Of a DNA stretch of 64,000 nt, positions 35,904 to 46,279 are shown one piece after another. Below the pieces are notes generated by a model, which ran no database searches, was not told the DNA's origin, and saw only the letters and a program-made list of their open reading frames with translations. The DNA lies in assembly GCA_029204225.1 (NCBI GenBank), contig CM055107.1, positions 15,916,809 to 15,980,808 on the forward strand, in the 5' to 3' direction. The DNA comes from Diphasiastrum complanatum (lineage: Eukaryota > Streptophyta > Lycopodiopsida > Lycopodiales > Lycopodiaceae). A program made the translations under genes and the position numbers. How positions within the stretch are numbered: the first letter of the stretch is position 1; the number at the start of each line of letters is the position of its first letter.

Positions 35904-36900
35904 TGGTATTAGTAATCGACACCATGTGCAGGTTACATTGTCTTGTTTCTAATGAGACTCTATTGTTGGAAGTGGGTAGATAATAGTATTCGACATCACC
36001 ATTTCTACAACGACCTCTCTTCTCCAAAATGGATCCAACTTCTAGTTCATTTCTCATTGAGAAGCTCGATGGAGAAACTACCATCTCTGGAAATTCAAGA
36101 TGAATGTAGTACTTCTTGCCAAAGAACTGTAGGACCAAACCAGAGGTCATTGCAGCCATCATCGCCAAATGGAGACAAAGAGATGGCAAGACATTTGCCA
36201 TGATTAATCTGAATATCAAAGACTCTCTAATCAATCACATTTAGGCAGCTCAAACCGCTAAAAATACTTGGGACATCCTAGCTACCCTCTATGATATCAG
36301 AGATGTTACGTCTAATGTACATTTGAGGAAGAAATTGTTCACTTTGAGAATTTCTGAAGCTAACTCTATTTCGACTTGCAGCAAGATCAGCCATTGAAGA
36401 TTATGATGCAATAATGACTCTAGTATCGAGTTTGCCAAAAGCATAAAAAAATTGGATCATGGTGATTTCAACTCAGCAACGCCTCAAAGGTGATACGTCT
36501 ATATTAGGTAACTTTGAGCTAAAAAATGTGGTTTTTTCTAAAAATATTTTTGAACTGCAAGACTTTATCCATCATGTAGTGCATTGCTCAAGATTTTTCA
36601 CTGTCACTTCAACACAACATAGGTCTCATATGAGATAATTATTTAGTAACAGTTGTGTTGCACACAATAATTTTGGTAGAATGTCTAACCAAAGATTATG
36701 ACGGATTGTCAAAGCATTATGAAAGACAAGGATGAACAACCAACAAGAAGGCCCTCGATCAAGTGTGGACCTCCCTTGGTTGTTGTCGCTTTAAACATTA
36801 CCCATAAATTAGATTTGGCCCAAGTACCTTTTGCCACACAATGATTGATAATTGAACAAAAAACTATAGCTTGAATTCTTAGCAACACAAGCATCTACAA
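35904..36900 (+). pseudogene. Copia gag remnant following the 5' LTR
   Basis: From about 36031: MDPTSSSFLIEKLDGETTISG, then KPEVIAAIIAKWRQRDGKTFAMINLNIKDSLINHI, a stop, then TAKNTWDILATLYDIRDV and LRKKLFTLRI. This is the copia Gag (UBN2-like) domain with stops. Sequence after 36500 is only faintly gag-like. No pol follows on the plus strand; the matching pol lies inverted on the other side of the LTR. Confidence 0.7.
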
Positions 36901-37140
36901 GCATTTAGTTGGTCTTTATGTTGTTGGCTGTATTGTACGTTTTGCTACAAGGCAATTTTCTATTTTCACTTGCCTCATGCATAGATTAACAAAATATTTG
37001 AAAGTTTGTGCCTATATAGAAACTTTTAGAAAGGTACATACTCTACTTATGGAACAAATATTTATCTTGTTTGTGGCACTTTGCGAGTTTGCCACATGGA
37101 ACTCCTGCAACTTTGTTGTAGCACAAACAAGAAACGAAGG

Positions 37141-37865
37141 TCGAACGAGAACAATTCGCGACAGTCAACATCCCTTGACTCGAAGCATGAACGATTCGTG
37201 AATCATTCGTGGATTGTAAACACACCTCCAGGACCACAAACCGCAAAGGGATGCATAAACGAAAACTACGAAAAGAAACAAAAGGAATGAAGACAAACGA
37301 AGAGAAATCTTTTGCACTGCCAACTGGCAGCTCAACGCGCTTCACGCCCAGCTGAAACGAATAGCAACGACAGAGACTAACTAACTAGTTGATTAGCGTT
37401 AACTAGTCGTGTGATTCTACGTCTAGCTATCCTGTAAGACTCCACACAGTGGGGGTATAAACTATCCTCACTGGATCATAACTAAGTATCAAAAAATAGA
37501 GCTCTGTAAGAGACAGAGAGAAACGTAGCGAGTAGAGCTAAAAAGCAAAATACTAGAGTTGTGCATGAAAGTCTACCAACAAGCAGAACACAATGAAAAA
37601 GAGCAGAGTGTCATTCCGCCAACGAGCAAGACACTAATGATCTCGCTCTAAATCTAAACAGATAATACAGTCGCTCTATTTCTATGTATCTCCTTGTCTT
37701 GTGCTGTGTGTCTTGATTGCTAGAATAGAATGTGTTATGTGATGTGTAGTCGTGTGTCTGGAATTTTGTGAAAGCTTTTGAGCGAAAGAAAGTTCAAAGC
37801 AAGAAAATCGTTTGCGAATAAGAAGAGAGAGAAGAAGAAAATGAATCACTCTCACTTCTGCGACA
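37141..37865 (+). repeat. 5' LTR of the split copia element
   Basis: Ends TCTGCGACA directly before the PBS. The stated start is where homology to the 3' LTR begins; the true LTR start may lie a few dozen bases upstream (a TGTTGTAGC occurs at 37113). Confidence 0.85.
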
Positions 37866-37930
37866 TGGTATCAGAGCTGACATGTTATCACTACTGATAT
37901 CCCAGCAGTGATTCTTCTAGACAACACAAT

Positions 37931-38810
37931 ATGGCTACAACAATCCAGACCAAATTAGCAATCAATCTCAATGGCGCAAATTATAGAATCTGAAAATTCA
38001 AAATGAAAACACTTCTGAAGGGCGAAGGGATCTGGTCGGTGACCGAGCTCTCAAAGGTGCAGCCTCCAGAGGGAGACCCGAGGAGAGTTGAATGGATCAG
38101 AAAGGATGAGCGCGCAATGGCAATTATCGTTTCGTCCATAAATAAAGATCTACTCATGCAGATTGAAGACTGCGAAAGCAGCCATGCAGCATGGAAAAGT
38201 TTAAAGCAGAAGTATGAAGTGAGGATTGCAGCTTCAGTCATGCATCTTCACAATCAGCTGCAATCAATACGGTGAGATGGCAACCAGTTGGATCAACACG
38301 TTGAGAAGATCAGAACGATCTTCGCTCAACTCGCTGCATCATGACATGAGCACTAGGTCCCAGCACTACAACAGTTGATGTACTTCATGAAGTCTCTACC
38401 GACGTCCTATCAGCCTCTGAGAATGCTCATACTGAGTCTACCAGATATGGCATTCGACAAAGCAGTCAGTCTTGTCGCTGATGAGAGACTGATGAGAGAC
38501 AAAGGAGAGGGAAGCAGTGATCAAGAGAAGGCTCTCTTCACGAAAGGAAAGAAGAAGAACAAAAGCAAGCCAAGATTCGAGAAGACGAAGTCCTCGAATC
38601 AACAATCTTCTTCCTGCGATGATTGCCACAAACCAGGCCATATGACCAACAAATGCTAGTTCAATCCAGCAATACCTTGCATGCACTGCAAGAAGAAAGG
38701 GCATTCTGCATACGACTGCAGATTTAACCCAAAAAGAAAAAACAAAGCTGAAAAGACAAACGTTGCAGAGACATCAAAGGATGTTGAAAGAGGTGACAAA
38801 GCTACGATGT
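37931..38810 (+). pseudogene. Copia Gag, broken
   Basis: Begins MATTIQTKLAINLNGANYRI at 37931, then a stop, then FKMKTLLKGEGIWSVTE and SSHAAWKSLKQKYEV (copia Gag core), FMKSLPTSYQPLRMLI, a Lys-rich linker and two zinc knuckles, CDDCHKPGHMTNKC and CMHCKKKGHSAYDC (about 38615-38725). Gag packages the RNA into virus-like particles. In-frame stops near 37990, 38275, 38341-38355 and 38660 leave only segments open. Confidence 0.85.
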
Positions 38811-40960
38811 AGTCATCAATTCAGGAGCAACATCTCACATAACTTGCAATAAGAAGATTTTGATCAACTTTTGCAAACTCGAAAATGACAGAGCAGTAAT
38901 TCTAGGCAATGGAAGCAAACACGATGTCAAAGGCATCGGCTCTCTACAACTACGAAGACTGTTAGGCCAAGCAGAGCTGCCAGGAGCACTTTACGTGCCC
39001 TCACTCAAAAAGGATATGCTATATGTCTCCAAGAGGGCAGATCTAGGCATTCGAGTTTTGTTCGACGACAACACTTGCCGTATGATCGAGAAGATGACAA
39101 ACAAGTTGCTGACGGTCGGATGTAGAGAAGGAAACCTCTACCAAGCCAAAATAATCAGCAACTCTGATAGCATATTAAATGCTTCAAAAAATGAAGATCA
39201 GCTCTGGCATAGGAGAATGTATCATCTGAACATGCAGAGCTTGTATGACATGAGCAGAAAGGACATTGTCATAGGTCTCAAGATTTCATGGCCCGAGGCT
39301 ATAGAGAGAGATCGAGGACAGACATCAAATCAGAATGCATATCACTAGACTTCAGAGCAGCATAAAGCAGAGGATCGACCTCATGAACAAGAAATGTTCG
39401 AGCAGCGACGAAACAAACCTCGAAGGTCAACGAGATAAAGAAGACCTCCAGACCACTACTCTGACAATCTTCAATGGAGCGAAGACACGCAGTTCGAGTA
39501 CTGTAGCTTCACAGAAGAGCCATCAACATACCAAGAAGCTATCCAGAGTCCAAAGGAAGAATTCTAGAAGCAGGCAATGTCAGAGGAAATCGAGTCAATG
39601 AGGCAAAACTAGGCATGGACATTAGAGACACTGCCGAAAAATAGAAAAGTAGTCGACTACAAGTGGGTGTACAAGAAAAAGCTAAAATCAGATAGCACTA
39701 TTGGCCACTACAAAGCAAGGCTTGTTGTGAAGGGCTACACGCAGAGATATGGTGCTGACTATTTCGACACATATTTGCCCATGGTGAAGATGACAAGCAT
39801 AAGGCTACTCCTTGCATACGCCACACAGTACAATATGGAAATTCACCAGATTGACGTGAAAACAGCCTTTCTCCATGGAGATCCAGAGGAAAAAATCTTC
39901 ATGAAGAAACTTGAAGGCTATGAAGACCCCGACAATAGACAATATGTCTGTTGATTGCAGAGATGCATCTACGGTCTAAAACAGACATCACGAGCTTGGT
40001 ACAAAGAGCCTGATGGTCTTCTGAAGTCTCTAGACTTCAATCCTACTCAACCAGATTGCAATGTCTACATCAGAAGAGTAGGAAAGGATTTTGTGATACC
40101 AACCATTTTCATGGATGATTTGCTGATGATAGGAAATTCCTTGATGCTGATCAAAGACACGAAGAGTCAAATTTCTGAAAGCTACGAAATCACAAATCTT
40201 GGAGAAGCAACAAAATGTCTAGGGTTGGAGATCAGAAGAGATCGAACAAAGAGCGAAATACACTTGAGTCAGTCAAAAAATGCCAGAAAAGTGCTGAAGC
40301 AGTACCGCATGATGGACTGCAAAGAGAAAGCCATACCAATGATAGCTGGAGCCAAGCTCACGAAACAAGATTGTCCAAAAATGGAAGAGGAAGAACAAAA
40401 GAGGGCAGGTATACCCTACCAGAACTTAATTGGTAGTCTGATGTACTTGACAATCTGTACCAGATCCGATCTGGCTTTCTCTGTTTATGCATTGAGCCAA
40501 TTTTCTTCAAATCCTGGTATGGCACATTGGCAAATGGCCAAACGAATCCTATAGTATTTGCAGGGTACCCAGAATATGGGATTAACCTACAGAGCTGAGA
40601 ACGAAGAAAAAAAATGCGAGCTGCATTACTACAGTGATGCGAGCTGGACGAGCTGCAAAGATGACAACAAGTCCATTACTGGGAGATGTACAATAGCGTG
40701 CGGAACTACAATCAACTGGAGATGCAAAAAGCAAACCTTGGTAGCTCAATCCTCCTGCGAAGCTGAGTATATCACAGTCTCGAAAGTGGTGAATGAGGTA
40801 GTGTGGTTGCAGATGATGCTGGAGGCAATCGGGATACCACAAGAAGGGCCAAGCATGATGATGATAGACTCTCAGAGTGCCATCTATCTGTCCCAGGATC
40901 CCGTCTTCCATTCCAAGACAAAGCACATACCTCTCGAACGAGAACAATTCGCGACAGTCA
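38790..40960 (+). pseudogene. Copia Pol (protease, pre-integrase, RT, RNase H), defective
   Basis: Protease active-site text reads INSGATSH where the catalytic Asp is normally present (Asn here). The pre-integrase follows as LWHRRMYHLNMQSLYDM near 39200. After 39290 the integrase core is missing. RT runs from about 39640 (VDYKWVYKKKLKSD, then QIDVKTAFLHGDPEEKIFM, then YGLKQTSRAWYK) with FMDD in place of the usual YVDD near 40110. RNase H (YYSDASWTSCKDDNKSITG, then QSSCEAEYITVSKVVNE, DSQSAIYLSQDPVFHSKTKHI) runs straight into the 3' LTR at 40934, losing its C-terminus and the polypurine tract. Single stops occur near 39610, 39955 and 40552. Confidence 0.88.
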
Positions 40961-41600
40961 ACATCCCTTGACTCAAAGCATGAACAATTCACGAATCATT
41001 CGTGGATTGTAAACACACCTCCAGGATCGCAAACCGCAAAGAGATGCATAAACGAAAATTTACGAAAAGAAAAGAAAGGAACGAAGACAAATGAAGAGAA
41101 ATCTTTCGCGCTGCCAGCTGACGGCTCAACGGGCTTCACGCCCAGCTGAAATGAATAGCAACGACGGAGATTAACTAACTAGTTGATTAGCGTTAACTAG
41201 TCCTGTGATTCTACGTCTAGCTATCCTGTAAGACTCCACACAATGGAGGTATAAATGATCCTCACTGGATCATAACTAAGTACTCACTGGATCATAACTA
41301 AGTATTAGAAAACAAATTTCTGTAAGAGACAGAGAGAAACGTAGCGAGTAGAGCCAAAAAGCAAAATACTAGAGCTATGTATGAAAGTCTGCCAACGAGC
41401 AGAACACAACGAAAAAGAGAAGAGTGTCATTCTGCCAACAAGCGAAACACTGACGATCTCGCTCTAAAACTAAACAGATAATACAATCGCTCTATTTTTG
41501 TGTATCTCCTTGTCTTGTGCTGTGTGTCTTGATTGCTAGAATAAAATGTGTTCTGTGATGTGTAGTCGCGTTTTTGGGAAGCTTCCGCGCAAAAGAAAGT
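40934..41600 (+). repeat. 3' LTR of the split copia element, first piece
   Basis: Homologous to 37141-37830. It carries a 22-bp tandem duplication at 41261-41304 absent from the 5' copy. It ends abruptly at the nested insertion. Confidence 0.88.
41261..41304. repeat. 22-bp tandem duplication in the copia 3' LTR
   Basis: CTCACTGGATCATAACTAAG plus TA occurs twice in a row (41261-41282, 41283-41304). The 5' LTR has it once, so it arose after insertion. Confidence 0.9.
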
Positions 41601-42768
41601 TGCTGGTTGATTCTGACGAATCCCCAAGATACTCGGACAGAGCAACTCAAGAGCACCTCTCACCTTAGACCGAGGAGGTCTCTGAGAAGACCAGACTAAT
41701 GAAGACTGAGAGCCGAGTATGAGAGCCGAGAAATAGTAGCTAGGAAAGACATGCAAGATCTATGTAAGCCTCATGGTGAATCCCGGAAGATGGAATACCA
41801 TGTAGGAACTAGTATTTCTAAGCAAATGTAATAAATGCAAGTAGACCCCTCTTAAAGAAAGCAGAGTGAGCCACCTATTGATGGTGACCTCTAGTGGAGA
41901 GCATTATTCCACTTGTAATTTGTGAAATGTGGAAATTCCACTAGGATGCCACCTAAGGAGCTCTCTTGCTCATTTAAGGGACTCCCTCTTTGTGAAGAGG
42001 AGCTTTTTGTGAATTGTATCAACTCCATGCTGAAATGAGAAGAGCCTTCACGAGTTTGGTGCATCCATTGAGCTCCTTGATCATTTTTGTTTCTTGAGTG
42101 ATGCATTTATGATCTTGCCCTTCCCTCCTTTTGTGTGTGGTTGTGGACTGTAGAGTGGATTAGATTTGCTGCTTTCGTAGAGTGGATTAGTTTTTTTTTT
42201 CTTGTTTGTGGATTAATGTAGGAACCATCATTCAGGTAAACTGAATAGGCTGGATCTGTGATGTAATTCTTGCACATCTCTTACAGTCCAGTTCTTGATG
42301 TTCTTGGGGTGTCCAAGAATCAAAAGGCTGGTTGGTTTCTTGATTCTTGGACTTCTAAAATGCTGTAGATTAGTTCTTGTTTCTTGTTTTGTCAATTCAT
42401 GCAAGTGTAACTCAATTTAGTAATGCTTAGGATCTGATTCAGTTCATTTTTAGGAGTAGATAGCTGTAGAATCTTCTGAATGTTCATATGGGCTACACTC
42501 TGATCTGTGAATGAGCGTTTTTGGCTTGCATCTCTGTTAGAATGTAAGTGCGTTCAAAAGAGTTAGTCCCTGGGTAGTCCTCTGACAAGTAGGACAAAAA
42601 ACTATACTACAATGACAATCTATCCCTTCTGCCTGGTTCGGCATCGTAATATCAAGAGCACACATAATGAATGCCCTGAAGCCTGGTAACAAGCAGAATA
42701 CCAAGCCGTAGAAGCTGTAAGCAAGGAACAAAAAACTAAAGTAAACAGATCCTCTGTTTTTGTAAACA
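41601..42768 (+). repeat. 5' LTR of the nested element
   Basis: 1168 bp, close direct repeat of 48539-49677. It retains about 30 bp near 42560-42600 that the 3' copy lacks. Confidence 0.9.
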
Positions 42769-42784
42769 TTTGGCACCGTTGCCC
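42769..42784 (+). other. Primer-binding site of the nested element
   Basis: TTTGGCACCGTTGCCC directly follows the LTR. It differs by one base from the tRNA-Asp-type site TGGCGCCGTTGCC. The tRNA assignment is from memory of the family. Confidence 0.6.
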
Positions 42785-42849
42785 ATTGAACTCCAACACC
42801 TTCTACATCAGAAACTCGCAACCTTGTCCACGCTCCGCCCGTCCCCTCA

Positions 42850-43800
42850 CGATCACATCTCAACCGGAGCCCCCCCTGTGTTGAAATCTCAACCAAAGAG
42901 CTTGTGTCCAATCTCAACCGATGCATTCTATTGAATCTCAACTGACACACACTCTCTCAGATCTCAATCGATGGTCATTCGTTGCATCTCGACCGATGGT
43001 AATCTATTGAAATCTCGACCGACGGTTTCCACTCAGATCTCAACTGACGGTACTCCATCAGATCTCAACCGACGACCTCATTCCAATCCCGACCGATGGC
43101 CATGCATTAGATCTCAACCAACAGGATCCACTTCCAATCTTAACCGACACACACTATCCAATCTTAACCGACAGTCAGTGTCAGATCTCAACCGACGCCC
43201 ATCAGTTAGATCTCAACCGATGGAAGTCGTTCAGATCTCAACTGACAAGATCCGCTTCCAATACCGACCAACGACCATTTAGTAAAGTCTCAACCGACGG
43301 TGCCTTGAGAAATCTCGACCGATGGCCCTCAATAAAATCTCAACTGATGGTGCCCTGAGAAATATTGACCGACGGCCCTCAGTAAAATCTCAACCTACGG
43401 TGCCTTGAGAAATCTCGACCAACGCACTCAATTAGATCTCAACCGACAGCCTCAGTAAAATCTCAACCGACGGGATCCGCTTACAATCTCAATTGACGCA
43501 TTTGCTCACATCTCAACCGACGCATTTGCTCATGTCTTGACCGACGCTTCGCATCAGATCTCGACCGACGACCTCGCGTCAAATCTTGTCCGACAGTTTT
43601 CGTACCAATCTCGACCGACGCTTCACATCGAATCTCAACCGACAACCTCGCGTCAGATCTCGACCGACGCTTCACGTCAGAACTCGACCGACACCCTCGC
43701 GTCAGATCTCAACCGATGATTTCGCGTCAGATCTCGACCGACCCCCTCGCGTGAGTTCTCAACCGACGGATGATCTCAAATCTCAACCGACCCTTGAACC
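42850..43800. repeat. Minisatellite, ~25-28 bp units, core ATCTCAACCGACG
   Basis: About 35 diverged copies of ATCTC(A/G)ACCGA(C/T)G, each followed by 10-15 variable bases. Because the unit is not a multiple of three, all frames carry repetitive peptides (for example STDG...DLNRRP and SRPT). It lies in the leader between PBS and gag. Open frames here are consequences of the repeat and I do not call them genes. Confidence 0.9.
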
Positions 43801-43829
43801 ATTGAGACTATAATCAAACACACTATAGT

Positions 43830-44800
43830 CATTGCAACCACCTTCTAGTCGTAACAATCGCATTGCACCGTAGTGACCGCTCTGCACCGTGAGAACTGCA
43901 TTGAGCCGTAGGGAATACATTCAACAAAACTCCCATTGCTTCACTCTTTGCACCGTAGCCACCGAACACCATCCTACCCGCCCTCAACCGTAGTCCCCTT
44001 GCTTTCCAACCGCACTACGCGCATTACAACCACATCAAACCGATTCACAGATGTAGCGACTGCCTTGAGACGTAGCCATCGTACACAACTACGTTACACC
44101 GTAGTGATCGCCGTGAGCCACAACCATCGTCAACAACAACACCACAACTATCGTAACAACCGCAAATCACTGCAACACTCCCCAATCCACTCATCTCCAT
44201 TCTCGACCCATGGAAACCGCAAGCCATCTACTCTTCAGCCGTAGCAGCCTCATTCCCCTACAACCCGAGCATATCCAACACACGCACCCATCAATCTATA
44301 CTGATTACCTTGACCCGTAGATCCTAACTAACCACCATCACTACAATAGATCCCAAGTGACCACGATACACCAGAACGTAACTAACCACAACTGATTGCA
44401 ATCCAACAGACCGCCACACATCGCCACAGCAGCACACCTCATTAGGTCGCAATCCACCGCAATTCGACCTGGAACAATCACCTCGAAGTCAACCGCATAC
44501 CATCGACATTCAAGCACCCCCACAACATCTTCGCAAACATCCCTGCCTCCACCCTGCAACCGTGAAAAACGCAACAGCCCCCACTCAGCCATCAACCGCC
44601 ATCGACCGCATTCATCCGCATTACAACCGCCATCGACCACTGACATCGCAATCGATCGTTCTCTTGGACCGCCGATCGCAACTGACCACAACAGACCGCA
44701 TATCACCACAGACCACATATCACCACTGACCGCAATCACAACGCCCCCACCCTTGACGTGTCACCCGCATTGATCCTTAGCAACCCGCATCCACCATAAA
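43830..44800. repeat. Second low-complexity CCGTAG / ACCGCA-rich tract
   Basis: Continues from the minisatellite with loosely repeated CACCGTAGTGACCGC, CCGTAG, CAACCGC and ATCGACCGC words, with no strict period. It is strongly strand-asymmetric (C/A-rich on +). Probably a more decayed or differently evolved repeat of the same leader. Confidence 0.6.
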
Positions 44801-45099
44801 CCGTAGGGACCGTTAAAAAAAAAAAAAACCAAAGACACACCAGTACCCAATGGACCAACGAAGAGACCCTGCAATCCCAGATGATTATCCGTACGAGGTC
44901 AGGTCCCCTGTAGCTGAACAAATCAGACGCCATAGGTTCTACCGAATGCGGGCCAAACTCCACTGAGCCATCCACAAACCCATTTGAGAGACAAGAACCT
45001 GATAGAGCCGAGTCTTCATGCGCACGACCCCATTTTTTTGGTGCTGGGCCCTCACAGGTCAGAACCAACCCTAATGGGGTTCCTGCTACCCACGGAGCT

Positions 45100-46200
45100 C
45101 ATTTTGAAAGACATACACCCAAGCTAGATCTACCAAAGTTTGATGGTAGTTCGGACCCTCAAAGATTTTTGCAAATACTTGAGAATGCATGTGATGTGTA
45201 TGGCGAAACATCTCCCGATGCTATGGTCCAACTGTTTTCGATGACCATGATCGCTAAAGCACGTGATTGATTTTTCAACCTTGATCTTGACGAAAAGACA
45301 GACTGGTCAATTTTAAAAGAATCCTTTATCAAGCATTTTAAGCCCTTTCGCTTGATCGAGAGCCCTTTTGTCAAATTGAGTAACATCAAAATGGCAAAAG
45401 ATGAACGTGTACGAGACTATATCGAGCATTTCAAACGCCTCAAAAGTCAAGTACAAGAACAACCCTCTGAACAGATGCTCATCATCTGGTTTTTAGTCAG
45501 CCTTCCAAGATGGATTAGACGCGAGCTTAAATCCAATGATGAATATATGAGTCTCAAATTAGCTATGTCTGATAGCCATCAAGGAAGAAGATGAAGGATC
45601 AGATGTTGACGAATCCAGGGAAAGGTGAGCACCACGTGCTCATGTCCATGAGTCGAAGCCGATTGAGGATACCCGAGATCAGCTTTGGAAATCCCAGTTG
45701 GAGATGTTTAATAAGCAACACCAACTATAGATGGATAAACTCTAAGTTTCAAGCTACCATGAAGTCTATTCAAAGCAGTATGTCTGGTCAGTCAAACCCT
45801 GCATAGGTACCTTATTGACAAAAAATAATATGGTGCCCACACTGCCGGGCTACGCATCCTATTGATGCTTGTCCTTCATATCCACCTATCCAAGCACATA
45901 CAGTCCAACAATATGAAGCACAACCATCACAATATCGACATTCCTTGACTTATCTCAAATATCCACCAGAAAGTCCACAACCATTAGCCATACAGGATGG
46001 CTATGCCGTTGTACAAGGGCCATTGCACACCAGATGTTTCATCTGTGGTGAAACTGGCCACGTCATGGTTGATTGTACAGTTAGGACCCTATACCATGCC
46101 GAGTGTCCCGACTTTATCAGAAAACACAGTTTCAAAGACTGTCCAAAGCAACCAACTAAGATCCTACCTGCCCGTCACGTTAGTTATGACTCACAATAGG
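45100..46200 (+). pseudogene. Gypsy-type Gag of the nested element, broken
   Basis: From about 45100: KLDLPKFDGSSDPQRFLQIL, then MVQLFSMTMIAKARD, a stop, FFNLDLDEKTDWSILK, then FVKLSNIKMAKDERVRDYIE and IIWFLVSLPRWIRRELKSN. This is the retrotransposon Gag pattern (PF03732-like). A knuckle, RCFICGETGHVMVDC (C-x2-C-x4-H-x4-C), is at about 46035-46080. Stops and frame changes mean the copy is not intact. Layout and wording resemble the gag at 26.1-27.3 kb, so both belong to related families. Confidence 0.78.
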
Positions 46201-46279
46201 ATCCTCATGACAACAACACAAGCACCACAACAATCAACAATTAAACCTGCTGCTCAATCGAGAAGTTTCTTGTAAACTT

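Noticed and set aside
37073-37077. GTGGC as a target duplication for the split copia element (also right after 49753)
   Set aside because: It would make the LTR begin with ACTTT rather than TG. A 5-base match within ~70 bases can occur by chance, so the outer boundary was left open.
42537-42950. 137-codon minus-strand open frame at the LTR/leader boundary
   Set aside because: Runs across the LTR end, the PBS and the first minisatellite units; it is explained by repeat composition.
43481-43675. Arg/Ser-rich repetitive peptides on both strands of the minisatellite
   Set aside because: The repeat unit opens all frames. Nothing indicates translation.
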